Source: Strongylocentrotus droebachiensis (lineage: Eukaryota > Echinodermata > Echinoidea > Camarodonta > Strongylocentrotidae). Taken from it: DNA of 64,000 bases. Numbering within the stretch: the stretch's first letter is position 1; each line of letters starts with the position of its first letter. Under the pieces are notes generated by a model. It did not search any database, was not told where the DNA came from, and saw only the letters and a list, made by a program, of their open reading frames with translations. A program made the position numbers and the translations under genes. Below are positions 19,701-30,018 of this stretch, in pieces. Location of the stretch: contig JAVYIG010000062.1 of the NCBI GenBank assembly GCA_035222895.1, forward strand, positions 1,020,779-1,084,778, given 5' to 3'.

Positions 19701-21769
19701 TCGTCACCCGCCATGTCGTCTTCCCTTGCAATTGCCTTTTCCAGCAGTTCGAGGAGCCTTTCCCGTTTCTTGACGTCGACATTCCCATCGTCTTCTTCGC
19801 CATGCTGTTCATCCTCCACTAGATCCTCTTCTCTTGCGCTCCACTCCTGACGGGCACTCCACTCATCCTTTTCACTGCCTCCTCTCAATTCCATATCATG
19901 CTCCTCTACTAGATCCTCTTCTCTTGCACTCCACTCCTGACGGGCACTCCACTCATCCCTTTCACTGCCTCCTCTCAATTCCATATTATCCTCCCCCTCA
20001 TCCCATTCACTGGCTCTTCTCAATTCCATATCATCCTCCCCCTCAGCCTCCTTCTCTATTTCACGCAGGAGCAGCTCACGTTTCAAAGCCCGAACCATTT
20101 CTTTGAACTTCTTGTCTTCATCCTCAACTGGAATGTCTTCTTCCCTTAACTCATTCTCCGGCGCAAACTCTTGACCACGCTTATCCTCGTCGTCACCCGC
20201 CATGTCGTCTTCCCTTGCAATTGCCTTTTCCAGCAGTTCGAGGAGCCTTTCCCATTTCTTGACGTCGACATTCCCATCGTCTTCTTCGCCATGCTGTTCA
20301 TCCTCCACTAGATCCTCTTCTCTTGCGCTCCACTCCTGACGGGCACTCCACTCATCCCTTTCACTCCCGCCTCTCAGTTCCATATCATCCTCCCCCTCAT
20401 CCCATTCACTGGCTCTTCTCAATTCCATATTACCCTCCCCCTCATCCCATTCACTGGCTCTTCTCAATTCCATATCATCCTCCCCCTCAGCCTCCTTCTC
20501 TATTTCACGCAGGAGCAGCTCACGTTTCAAAGCCCGAACCATTTCTTTGAACTTCTTGTCTTCATCCTCAACTGGAATGTCTTCTTCCATTAACTCATTC
20601 TCCGGCGCAAACTCTTGGCCACGCTTATCCTCGTCGTCACCCGCCATGTCGTCTTCCCTTGCAATTGCCTTTTCCAGCAGTTCGAGGAGCCTTTCCCATT
20701 TCTTGACGTCGACATTCCCATCGTCTTCTTCGCCATGCTGTTCATCCTCCACTAGATCCTCTTCTCTTGCACTCCACTCCTGACGGACACTCCACTCATC
20801 CCTTTCACTGCCTCCTCTCAATTCCATATCATCCTCCTCCTCCTTGTCCTCCTTCTTTATTTCACGCAGGAGCAGCTCACGTTTCAAAGCCCGAACCATT
20901 TCTTTGAACTTCTTGTCTTCATCCTCAACTGAAATGTCTTCTTCCCTTAACTCATTCTCCGGCGCAAACTCTTGACCACGCTTATCCTCGTCGTCCCCCG
21001 CCATGTCGTCTTCCCTTGCAATTGCCTTTTCCAGCAGTTCGAGGAGCCTTTCCCATTTCTTGACGTCGACATTCCCATCGTCTTCTTCGCCATGCTGTTC
21101 ATCCTCCACTAGATCCTCTTCTCTTGCGCTCCACTCCTGACGGGCACTCCACTCATCCCTTTCACTGCCTCCTCTCAATTCCATATCATGCTCCTCTACT
21201 AGATCCTCTTCTCTTGCACTCCACTCCTGACGGGCACTCCACTCATCCCTTTCACTGCCTCCTCTCAATTCCATATCATCCTCCCCCTCATCCCATTCAC
21301 TGGCTCTTCTCAATTTCATATCATCCTCCTCCCCCTCATCCTCCTTCTCTATTTCACGCAAGAGCAGCTCACGTTTCAAAGCCCGAACCATTTCCTTGAA
21401 CTTCTTGTCTTCATCCTCAACTAAAGTGTCTTCTTCACTTATCTCATCCTCCGCAGACTCAACACTCTTATCCTCGTCCTCGGTATCCTTGTTCTCAAGT
21501 GCAACTCTCTTACTAGGATCGAGCTGGTTTTCTAGGGAGTTGACGAGCTCCCTGACCTCTTCCAGTTCTTTCCTCACTTCACCTGCATCCTCCGCCAGGA
21601 GACCAACGCCTCTCTTTGCAGCCGTTTCTGGCTGGTAGAAGCAGTAGAAGATCTTGACATTATGGCCCGTATTGCCGGGTTTAGGATGTGCGCCATCCTG
21701 CGACATGGTGGGATTGGCTTTCTTGGTAGCCCACTCGAGAGTTTCCTCCGTTACAGTCATGCCAAGTAC
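16739..21769 (-). CDS. Apextrin-like exon 8: ApeC end and ten acidic modules
   Basis: A single 5,031-bp exon. It starts with the last ApeC strand (VLGMTVTEETLEWA, then IFYCFY), then a leucine-rich heptad-like stretch (VRELVNSLENQL), then ten modules. Each module holds an amphipathic helix FKEMVRALKRELLLREI, one to several MELRGGSERDEW-type acidic repeats, an EDLVEDEQHGEEDDGN stretch and a second helix RLLELLEKAIAR. Strongly Glu/Asp-rich; stop at 16739-16741. No frameshift or internal stop. Confidence 0.9.
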   Translation of the reverse strand, partial: VLGMTVTEETLEWATKKANPTMSQDGAHPKPGNTGHNVKIFYCFYQPETAAKRGVGLLAEDAGEVRKELEEVRELVNSLENQLDPSKRVALENKDTEDEDKSVESAEDEISEEDTLVEDEDKKFKEMVRALKRELLLREIEKEDEGEEDDMKLRRASEWDEGEDDMELRGGSERDEWSARQEWSAREEDLVEEHDMELRGGSERDEWSARQEWSAREEDLVEDEQHGEEDDGNVDVKKWERLLELLEKAIAREDDMAGDDEDKRGQEFAPENELREEDISVEDEDKKFKEMVRALKRELLLREIKKEDKEEEDDMELRGGSERDEWSVRQEWSAREEDLVEDEQHGEEDDGNVDVKKWERLLELLEKAIAREDDMAGDDEDKRGQEFAPENELMEEDIPVEDEDKKFKEMVRALKRELLLREIEKEAEGEDDMELRRASEWDEGEGNMELRRASEWDEGEDDMELRGGSERDEWSARQEWSAREEDLVEDEQHGEEDDGNVDVKKWERLLELLEKAIAREDDMAGDDEDKRGQEFAPENELREEDIPVEDEDKKFKEMVRALKRELLLREIEKEAEGEDDMELRRASEWDEGEDNMELRGGSERDEWSARQEWSAREEDLVEEHDMELRGGSEKDEWSARQEWSAREEDLVEDEQHGEEDDGNVDVKKRERLLELLEKAIAREDDMAGDDEDKRGQEFAPENELREEDIPVEDEDKKFKEMVRALKRELLLREIEKEAEGEDDMELRRASEWDEGEGNMELRRASEWDEGEDHMELRGGSERDEWSARQEWSAREEDLVEDEQHGEEDDGNVDVKKWERLLELLEKAIAREDDMAGDNEDKRGQEFAPKNEFSEEDTSVEIEDKKFKEMVRALKRELLLREIEKEAEGEDDMELRRASEWDEGEDNMELRGGSERDEWSARQELSAREEDLVEEHDMELRGGSEKDEWSARQEWSAREEDLVEDEQHGEEDDGNVDVKKRERLLELLEKAIAREDDTAGEDEDNRGHEFAPKNEFSEEDTSVEIEDKKFKEMVRALKLELLLREIKKEDEEEEDDMELRGGSERDEWEGNMELRRASEWDEGEDHMELRGGSERDEWSARQEWSAREEDLVEEDDMQLRGGSERDEWSARQEWSAREEDLVEDEQHGEEDDGNVDVKKWERLLELLEKAIAREDDMAGDDEDKRGQEFAPENELREEDIPVEDEDKKFKEMVRALKRELLLREIEKEAEGEDDMELRRASEWDEGEGNMELKRASEWDEGEDHMELRGGSERDEWSARQEWSAREEDLVEDEQHGEEDDGNVDVKKWERLLELLEKAIAREDDMAGDNEDKRGQEFAPENELREEDISVEDEDKKFKEMVRALKRELLLREIEKEAEGEDDMELRRASEWDEGEDNMELRGGSERDEWSARQEWSAREEDLVEEHDMELRGGSEKDEWSARQEWSAREEDLVEDEQHGEEDDGNVDVKKRERLLELLEKAIAREDDMAGDDEDKRGQEFAPENELREEDIPVEDEDKKFKEMVRALKRELLLREIEKEAEGEDDMELRRASEWDEGEGNMELRRASEWDEGEDHMELRGGSERDEWSARQEWSAREEDLVEEDDMELRRASEWDEGEDDMELRGGSERGEWSARQEWSAREDDLVEDEQRGEEDNGNVDVKKWERLLELLEKAIAP

Positions 21770-24700
21770 CTGCACGAAAAAAAGTTGCTTGTAAAGAGAG
21801 TACTTGTAAGGCCTTGTTCGGATATGAGTGTAATTATCCTAAATTGTATCTCATGAGTCATGGCACAGAGGCCACTGAATATCAGTGCACGGCGCCTTTT
21901 TAAGGAATAAATGCTGCCAGGTACTCATTAAGCCCCTGGGTGAGGACAGCCAACTTTAAACAAAATACCAGGGGAGTGTTTCACAAAACTAAGATCGACT
22001 TTAAGTTGGACTTAACTATGCCAGGCCATTCATGCCACTGGTAGCTCTTCCTATTGGTCTTTTAATTATGATCTTTAGATATATTTTTTACTTCAATAAT
22101 GAACTATCAAAAAATGTAAATTCTGTAGATTTTTGACCATGATTTGTACGTCCCTTGAGAAACCAATTCCAGTAAACGATGAGAACAACCAGTCGCATGT
22201 ATGGCCTGCCATGGTTAAGTCCAACTTAAAGTCGATCTTAGTCTTTGTGAAACACTCTCCTGGTCTATTAACTATTATCCAGCCACAGGGCTAATCCCCC
22301 CAGTGCCAGATTTATGACGAGATAATCGGATTAACTCGATGGTAATGCGTGCTAGCATGCAAGAAGCAGAGTAACAATAGCGTGCATGCAGCCTCATGGC
22401 AGGCTACGAGTTAACGCTCAAAGTGCTAGGTAGGCAGGTCTATTATATCAAATTAAAAAGGAGGTGTGGACGTGTCGTGGTATAGTGGTTCGTTCACCTG
22501 ACTCTCAATCAAAGGGTTGAGGGTTCGAATCCCAGCCCGGCACTAACGTCTGTTGGCAAGATATTAATCCACATCTGCCATTCTACACCAGAGGGTGTTT
22601 CACAAAGATCATAAGTTGAACTTAACTCTAAGTTGGACTTGACGATTAGGGAAAGCCGTTAGCATCATTGAAAATATTGTTAAAAAGTTATTTCAAAAGG
22701 CATAAAATGTTAATTCAAATCATTCATATTTTCTATTATCAAGGAGATTTCATGTTCTTGATGTAGAATTTATTAAAAGTCTAAAATCGACAGTAGAGCC
22801 AGTCATGTGTGCGGCCCACTGTGAATAAATACGGAAAAAAGTACAGTAGGTGAAATCGCAGCTTTACTACCTGTCTAGTGTTGTGAGGTTTTGGCAGGCA
22901 CCTTGAAAGGATACGTACCGCGCATAGATTCGAACCCTCAAGAGGACGTTAGTACCGGGATAGGGTTCGAACCCTCAGCCATTTGAAGATGAGTCAAGTG
23001 ACCCTCTAGACACTTACCGTCTGACATGCCCCATGGAATTTCATGAGGTAAAAGCTGCTTTCCGCTGGTAGGATGATTGGGTTGGCGGCACTGCCGTCTT
23101 CACGGCAACAGTACTCGATTTCTGTTGGTCCACCGGTATAGGTCCCCGAGGGCATTGTGTTATAGTCCGGGTCAACATGTCTATTAACATCGTTCCATCT
23201 GATGTTACCACCCGTGAACCCTAGAATATTTGATACAATATTTTATCAGTCCAACCTATAATCAATGCTATCCAATGGAACAAATAACCTCGCCACTGAA
23301 GACAAGAGACTAGGCTATACAACACAATGTTCTTTCTAAAGAGAGAGATAGAGAGAGATGTATTCATGTATGTGGCCACCGAAGACACATATGGCCTTTA
23401 TAGAGAAGTGGCCTTCCATCGACCCACCCTCCCCCTCAAAGGATTTGGCAATATCCAATCCCTTTAACATGAGACTTACCGTCTGGACAAGTTGTGCCAA
23501 CTTTGTAGATGCAGTACACACCAGGCATCCAAGACCACGAGCTTGATGAAGCTTTTGGGGTGGACTTGACGCAGTAGTAGCTCCTCAAGGACTTATTGTC
23601 ACAGTAGTTGGTCAGATGATTCCCCTTGGAGCATGTGTTGGCCCCGGCTGTGTCCGTATCCTGGTACAGCATGCCGAAGTCCCACGTAAATGCTGCTGCC
23701 GGGCAGGTATCCCCTGCTAGTGTCGCCGCCTCGGGAAGCGCGTATTTTCCGTCCGGCCATGTCAGCGTCATTGCCACCTGAATGTCTGCCAAAATCGACA
23801 AGGAAGAATTAAGAATTTGTTTACATAAAGTTTTTTATTCTTTCCTCTCATAAACAAACAACTGCAAATAAGATTTACATTTCATACAGCATTTACAAAT
23901 ACATTTTCAAATAAACCAAGTTACCAATAAATTAACATTTGTCATGAATTGCCATGATACATGATTCAGAGTACAATATTCGAGAAGTGAATACATGAAT
24001 CAAATCTGTTATATTGCTAAAAAAAAAAGTAACAGTTGCCCTTTGCTGGACTTCGGTTTGAACTAGAGTCAAGATTACATAAGGAAATAATTTTGCAGTA
24101 TACTCCAGTAATTTGTTCTCTCTATTATCTTGATACGTCATTGTGTCGCGTTTAACTGAGTTATTAGAATTCAGTACTCGGTATTTACATGATTCTCAGC
24201 CAAACAGCTTGGAATCCTACTTCTTTGCGTCAGCCAAACAATGCCTCATGTACAACGTGGAAAATCGTCAGCTTAAAGCTAGTACCTTCACTCGGAGTGA
24301 CATCATTGTATGTGGGATAATCATTGAAAGCTGTCAAGATGTTTGTTTGGATAGTTCCTCTTTGCCAATTGGCTGGGCAGTCTCCGCTGGTTTCATAATC
24401 CGTCTGTCTGGTCCAGAACTTGGAATCCAACACTTCATTGAGCCCTATGAGATCTATGCTGATGGGTTCTAGAAGACATTCAGAAAGTTGGTGAGGAAAA
24501 ATAAAAAATAAAAAAGAAAGAAAAAAGGACACATTATTTTAGGAGCGCGAACGGGTACGGTAACATGATTCATATTCATGTTTTTTTTTTTTACAATTGT
24601 GAATGGCACTCGAAGGCTTAATTGTTCGAAATGACAGGATATGCAAATAAAATGAGGATATAATATTCAATATAAGTGTATGTTTATACAACAAATAAGA

Positions 24701-27700
24701 TGTTTTATACGTTATAATAGGAGTGTTTAAGATTGTAACATATGGAAGTAATATTCGAAGCTCATCAATAAATATTCGATACATAATAGTAAGATGAATT
24801 TCCCACCGCACAGAACTTAGTTTTAGATAAAAGTTGTAGGGTTACACTGTGTTATTCTTTCAAAGGAATAAGAGCAATGAAAGGGCTGGTGGGCTCCGGT
24901 ACGAGCGTTGGGTTGCCAGTGTTTCGATAAGTATCCTCTCATCGCCTATAAGAGGATGACGAGCCCGGCATCAGAATATGTTGCAACTGCTGCCGATGTT
25001 GTGGCTATTGTTGTTTGGAACCCTAAACCCAATCGCAAATACTTTCGAAAACTCAACTCAATAGCAGTTTTGATACGCTATGGTAATGCCCCATAGAAAT
25101 CAGGTTCGAATTAAGGAATATGTCATTGTTAAATTCGCACATTTAAAAGAGTGTCGTACAAGGCCATTGAAATTGACTAAGGTTGATTTGTCGAAAGTAG
25201 CTGCGATCATGTTTCTTTAAAGCCCCACTGTACTACTTATAGCTACTTGCGCCCTCTATGTAGCAAGCAATGCCTAATCGGCGCATGTTGGTCCCCCATA
25301 ATCCTCTTTTTCTTATGTTATTTGAGAGTTGATTTGATGAGATAACTACCTGTTAGTGACCTTGCAGGGAGGTATAATCCCCTGGCCAAACTAGTACAGA
25401 CTGGCTTTAAAGCAATACTGCACTGATGATGTACCTTTCTACCCTAGCGCACTGCTGATTACACGGTGCTATCGCGTCACGGTGGTCAACTGGCCAACAA
25501 AATCGCAGAGAAAGGACTAGGTGCAAGAACCAACAGCGCATCTAGTGAAGCAGCGAGCTACAGTTGACATGAGATGGCCCTAGAGAGCATTTTGCGATAG
25601 TGCTTCTAGTACAGTATGGCCTTAAGAATTATTACCAATTTTCAAAAAATACACGTACCATTATACTCCAGGCTGCCCACTGTGTACTCTTTGTACACTT
25701 TGCCGAACTTTTCTTGCGATGCTGCAGTCTTGGTGAACCTGTCCATGTTCACTGACAACGATGCAGAGACTATTTTGTAGCTGCCTCCAACACTTACGCT
25801 GTTGGACATCTGTTTGAAGAACAAGAGACCGAGACAAGGTATGACAGTTGTTCGTGCGAGAAAAAATAGATAGAAATCACCACGTTCAAGAGGGTTTAAG
25901 TAAATTTTGTTCAGGTCGCTCCATAACTTAAAATATATGCGCTTATGCGCGTGCGCTTGTCACAACTGTCTCTCTAGATAAGCTATGGTTCACGTAATCA
26001 CTTACATCTCTCGTGGAATCTTTGATGAAAGATGACGTGTCCTCACGGTAGGTTGTGCCCGAACGAGACCCCAATTGAGCTTCCGTCACAACGTGCTACA
26101 TTGGTAAAACAAGAGAAAAAGATACAAACGTCTTTAAAGGAAGGGAAGTTGTAAAGGCCATGCTTCAGAATTCTGTATTTCCTTCTTTTAAAAATAAAGA
26201 TCCAAATGGGAATCGACCGTTCTGGCTTTTGACTTTGCGTCAGTGGTCCTTTGAACCACCATGTGTTATTGACGGTTACACGAAATTATCAATATATATT
26301 AGTATTGCTGTGAATCATTGCCTCGTTCATTTACCATTTATCCATTTCCTACACCTGGATGGAGAGAGACTAGTGTAATGTCTAGCCAAACATGCCAAAT
26401 GCAGGCGCGGTTTGGTTCTAGAAGAACAATAGTATTATTACTATTATTATTAGTAGTAGTATTATCAGTATTAGTAGGCCTATCATTATTATTAGTTAAT
26501 TACTACTATTATCATTATTATGATGATAATTGTTGTTACGATTATCATTATTACTTCAATTATTATTATTGTTATCATTATCTGTTTTTTTTTATTATGA
26601 TGATGATGATGATTATTATTATTATTATTATGGCAATCATCATTATCATTATTAGTTTAATTATTATTATTACTATTATTATTATCATTAACATTATCTT
26701 TAATACATTATTATTTTTATCATCACTACTATTATTGTTGTTGTGATCATTGTCATTATTATAATAATCATCATCATCATGATCATCATCATTATCATCA
26801 TCATCATCATCATCACCACCATCATCATCATCCTAATTAAAGGGGAGGAAAGCCTCACCGTTCCCCAGTCGGAGAGGAATGTCATGTAGGCCGCTTTGTC
26901 ATAGGTAGTGGGCAGACCACAGACGGCGACACGAAACTCTCGACTGGGCTCGAACCCGTCAGCGTTGGCGAGGGTCTCCAGGTAGCGAATACTGCCATAG
27001 TTCTCGATCGTTTGCTCTGAGAAGTACACGTAACCCTTGGTATTTTCATCGTTCTTGATGGACCGGTATTCTGCAAGCATGAAAATATGAAGTGTTAATA
27101 AAAGATACATTTTGACACCCTTGATCGACACTTATCCCCTGTGGTTTATTTCTAAAGGGCTATATTACTGCGTTTTATTTTTTTTAAATTTTAATTTTTT
27201 TTTAAATATACAAAGCATTGTCTGATTTTCTTTTGAATACTGGTCATCTGTATATTGTAACGTTGACGACTCTAGCACTTTTCTGAAGAAGGTTTTATAA
27301 CAATATTTAAATACACAATATAAGTCGCTTTCCATTATGATCCTGAGGTCTAGATAATTTGAAATAGACCTACGTTGTAAAGAGAAATCAACTGAAACTC
27401 TCAAAGGAAAATTTGTGAGATTGACAAAATTCTGTAGAATATTAAGTTCATTGAGTACCAACCAGTTCGTACACATGTATTATCGTAAAAATTACTTGAA
27501 TTTTTGTGATCCTTGTAATATGTATATCGTATCATTTTTTAAACAATAAATTCTTTGCAAGATGATTATAAAAAAAGCTGGCGTAAGATTCGTGGTTAAT
27601 AACAATATTGATAAAATGATGATGGTAATAATGATAACAACTATGACAACATCAACACTGCTTGATTGATGCTAATAGTGAAAATATTCTGTGCCAATTT

Positions 27701-29539
27701 ACTAGAAAATCGTTCACACATAATAAAAAATCTTTGTCCGAAAATAATTTTCTAAAACAGAAGTGTGATATTTGTTATTAATTCTTAAAAATAATTAATT
27801 TCTAGATTAAATTAAAACAAATCAGTTAAGCATAATGGAGGCTAGAGGCGTCGATTTTGTTGGACAGAATGGTGTTAATACTGGCGGATATAACGGGGGG
27901 GGGGTTACAACCGGAACCCCACACTTTTTAAACCATTTGGCATGCCCCAAGAGGCACTTATGGGATTATTCTTAATTGTTCTTAATTGGCGTTCCGCCTA
28001 CACATAGCATGACCGTCAACCCTCGCCCCATTATAATTAACGTGTAAGGATAGCTCTCTTACGATGGCTGGCAGCAAACTGGAAGCTAGCGAAGACAGCT
28101 TGAACGTCAACTAAAGAGTGAAAAGAAAGAATGAAAGGGACAAAAATTATACTATTCGTGGAGTCATGTATAGCTTGGCATATTAATGGAATATATAAAA
28201 GGTGAGAAGAAATGCATACCATAGCAGGATAGACCATACAAGCTAATGATCAGCTTCTAAAGACAGACATAATCAACAGTAAACTCGTTCTTAACTACTC
28301 TTATAAGGCCTTGACGCCTGGATTTTCAATAGAACTGACCCTCTCGGACAATAACCCTCCGGAAAGTTACTCCCGGAAAACTACCCCCAAGGACAATAAC
28401 CCCCTGGAATATAACCTCCCTAAAAATTATCCCCAAGGACATCGACCCCCCCCCCCCCCGAGGACAATTATCACCCGGAAAATTACCCCCTAGGAAAATC
28501 CCTCCTCAGAGGACAATTACCCCCCCCCCGAAGAAAATCATCGCAGACTTCCCCTTTAATGAACAGGGGTAATTTTCGGGAAGGGGGGGGGGGGTTAATT
28601 CTCTCGGGGTTGGTTGTCTTAGATTGTCCTAGGTTGTCTTGGGGGGGGGGTAATTTTCCTAGGGGTTATTTTCAGGGGTGGGGGGTAATTTTCCATTGGC
28701 CGGTGTTAATTTTCCGGGGTTAGTTGTCCTCGGGGTGGTTTGCCTCGGCGTGTAATTTCGGGGGGGGGGGGGGATTGTAATTGGTGGGTAGTTTTCCGGG
28801 GGGGGGGGTAATTGTCCGGGATGATTGCCCAGGGGGTAATTGTCCTAGAACCAATTTAAAGTTATAGATTCTGCTCCATCCTTACCCTTTATTTATACAG
28901 AAAACGAAAAAACGAAATATCCGTGCGTGTCTCAATGCGCAATGAATTAAACTTTCATGACGTCATCTATGTCGAAACTCGAAAACTGTATGACTTTAAA
29001 GGTTTCCTTAAATACTGAATGGGAAACTGAATTTTCTATCCTATGTTTTGTCAGGGTTTCGAACCAGCAAAGATTAAACAACGTAGGAACCGGATTAAAA
29101 AAAAAAGAAGAAAAGAATATCAATACACAGATCTCTATGGATCCTATGGATACAAAACGAGCAGCTTACCATCGACATTCACCTGATGGGAGAGCTTCTT
29201 GGCGTAGCTCTTCGTTCCATAAAACGTATCTTTCTCTTGCGACGTGTAAGAGCTCCTACGTCGCACGAAATCCACTTCGTCGGGCACTCGGTACTCGTTG
29301 TCGGCCGTCACTTTCCCGTTGTCGTAGGTGAGTTTCAAGACACGCCGAGTCGTCAAGAGCCCGGGGTCGACCCCTCCAGTCTTTCGGTTACCCTCGGGGT
29401 TTCCCTTGATGATATCGTAGGAGATGCCGACATATTTAACCTGTTCTGGAACGGGCTTGATAGAAGCGCCCAGTGATAGCGCGGGCAATAGGAAGAGTAG
29501 GGTTAACACACAACCGCATACACTACGTGGTGTCTCCAT
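16739..29539 (-). CDS. Apextrin-like protein: MACPF + ApeC + giant acidic tandem-repeat tail
   Basis: Eight minus-strand exons (29170-29539, 26859-27070, 26006-26095, 25659-25809, 24286-24468, 23480-23785, 23018-23220, 16739-21769) sum to 6,546 bp, one frame of 2,181 residues. Order: signal peptide (1 to about 25), MACPF domain (about 28-335, WGTH at 192-195), ApeC (about 340-555), short heptad-like region, then ten acidic modules (about 625-2181). Known family context: sea urchin apextrin is a secreted extracellular-matrix protein, and amphioxus ApeC proteins bind bacterial cell wall; MACPF domains form membrane pores in many immune proteins. Inferred role: secreted defence or matrix protein. 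The tail is fused without an intron to the last ApeC residues, so it is part of this protein unless splicing differs. It converges tail to tail with the M8 gene. Confidence 0.88.
16760..21420. repeat. Coding tandem repeat array, ten units of 357-537 bp
   Basis: The landmark TTGAACTTCTTGTC (plus strand) recurs at 17211, 17700, 18144, 18681, 19170, 19614, 20103, 20547, 20904 and 21396. Spacings are 489, 444, 537, 489, 444, 489, 444, 357 and 492 bp, all multiples of three. The 489+444 pair occurs three times, a 933-bp higher-order unit. Confidence 0.95.
21968..22263. mobile_element. MITE with about 65-bp terminal inverted repeats
   Basis: Left end GTGTTTCACAAAACTAAGAT and right end ATCTTAGTCTTTGTGAAACA are inverted matches continuing through the GGACTTAA blocks. 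A partial relative lies at 22592-22650. In the last intron of the apextrin-like gene. Confidence 0.8.
22480..22610 (+). mobile_element. tRNA-like SINE head copy
   Basis: A-box-like TGGTATAGTGG, B-box GGTTCGAATCC and six possible acceptor pairs (GTGTCG with CGGCAC), then the family link and the TTAATCCACATCTGCC core. The anticodon arm does not fold properly, so this is a SINE, not a tRNA gene. The body is cut by a GTGTTTCACAAAG repeat. Confidence 0.7.
22905..22985 (-). mobile_element. SINE head fragments, inverted
   Basis: Two GGTTCGAA-type B-box segments in inverted orientation separated by the GACGTTAGTACCGGG link, just downstream of exon 7 in the intron. Confidence 0.5.
23018..23220 (-). 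CDS. Apextrin-like exon 7: ApeC second half
   Basis: 203 bp, phase 1 to 0. Encodes GNIRWNDV, IEYCCREDGS, PIILPAESSFYL and GACQT, as expected for ApeC. Confidence 0.93.
23480..23785 (-). CDS. Apextrin-like exon 6: ApeC first half
   Basis: 306 bp, phase 1-1. Encodes TWPDGKYALPE, FTWDFGMLYQDTDT, YYCVK and GVYCIYKVGTTCPDG, the ApeC Cys and Trp framework. Confidence 0.93.
24286..24468 (-). CDS. Apextrin-like exon 5: MACPF C-terminal part
   Basis: 183 bp, phase 1-1. Encodes PISIDLIGLNEVLDSKFW, the usual P-x-x-I-x3-L end of MACPF domains, then a Cys-containing linker. Confidence 0.88.
25659..25809 (-). CDS. Apextrin-like exon 4: MACPF core
   Basis: 151 bp, phase 0 to 1. Encodes SVSVGGSYKIVSASLS and an amphipathic stretch as in MACPF transmembrane-hairpin regions. 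Confidence 0.88.
26006..26095 (-). CDS. Apextrin-like exon 3: MACPF signature, second half
   Basis: 90 bp, phase 0-0. Starts HVVTEAQLGSRSG, completing WGTH; the usual Gly-Gly is Gly-Ser here. Confidence 0.9.
26430..26835. repeat. ATT/ATC trinucleotide-rich microsatellite
   Basis: About 400 bp of ATT, ATC and GAT triplets, in intron 2 of the apextrin-like gene, ending about 20 bp from the exon 2 donor. Confidence 0.9.
26859..27070 (-). CDS. Apextrin-like exon 2: MACPF, ends at WGT
   Basis: 212 bp, phase 1 to 0, with GCTTGCAG acceptor and GTGAGG donor. Encodes FRVAVCGLPTTYDKAAYM and FLSDWGT, the run-up to the MACPF signature. Confidence 0.9.
27071..29169. other. Intron 1 of the apextrin-like gene
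   Basis: About 2.1 kb. AT-rich, then a palindromic GGACAATTACCCC-type array (separate entry). No exon recognised. Confidence 0.6.
28330..28850. repeat. Degenerate palindromic minisatellite (GGACAATTACCCC type)
   Basis: Left half repeats variants of GGACAATTACCCCC, right half repeats variants of GGGGGTAATTTTCC, so the array is one imperfect inverted repeat made of short tandem units of about 15-20 bp. Confidence 0.7.
29170..29539 (-). CDS. Apextrin-like exon 1: signal peptide and MACPF start
   Basis: ATG at 29539 opens a classic signal peptide (hydrophobic LTLLFLLPALSLG). MACPF N-terminal motif GISYDIIKGNPEG and GGVDPGLL follow. Ends in phase 1 at GTAAGC. This start is chosen because of the signal peptide; a non-coding 5' exon cannot be excluded. 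Confidence 0.9.
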
Positions 29540-30018
29540 TGTGAAAACAGATCTAGACTAAGAGGCCGAAAGAGAGAAGGAATGAAAGGAGAAAGAAGAA
29601 GAAGATAACAAATGTTTTAAGCCTTACAATATATCGATTACACAACGTTTGTATCATATGAATGTACAGTATCGTGCGAAAAAACAACCAAGCAATCCAA
29701 AAAAAAAAACAACAGCAATACACCGCATGGACCTATTAATTTTGATCCTTCAATAAAGTTCTAAATTTCCTCAGATGTTTAACACAATGCCTGTCAGAAA
29801 AATTATCGTGTAAAAAAAAAAAGGCAACTTAAACGGTGCTTCATTTATAAGTTACACCCGTTTCTCACGAGACCCCAATTCGAATTAGAAATTGCTACAG
29901 GAGTTTTGTAAGTGTTTGTACTATTTGTAATGTCCCCTATGTGAACTCACTATTAATTACTCTCACATGGTGCGTCAAAAACAGCACCTATATCGAAGCA
30001 GTCCTACGCCAGCAAATA
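29540..30018. other. Upstream flank of the apextrin-like gene
   Basis: Contains the presumed 5' UTR and promoter; no TATA or known site can be assigned. Confidence 0.3.

Noticed and set aside
16852..21640. Many plus-strand open frames opposite the acidic repeat exon
   Set aside because: They are antisense shadows of the tandem repeat; the minus-strand frame joins ApeC exons in phase and is open for 5 kb.
22488..22563. Possible functional tRNA gene
   Set aside because: A and B boxes are present, but the anticodon and T arms do not pair properly and the sequence continues into the SINE body.
24143..24472. 109-codon plus-strand frame
   Set aside because: Antisense to MACPF exon 5.
26318..26746. 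Open frame of Ile/Met/Tyr triplets
   Set aside because: It is translation of an ATT/ATC microsatellite.
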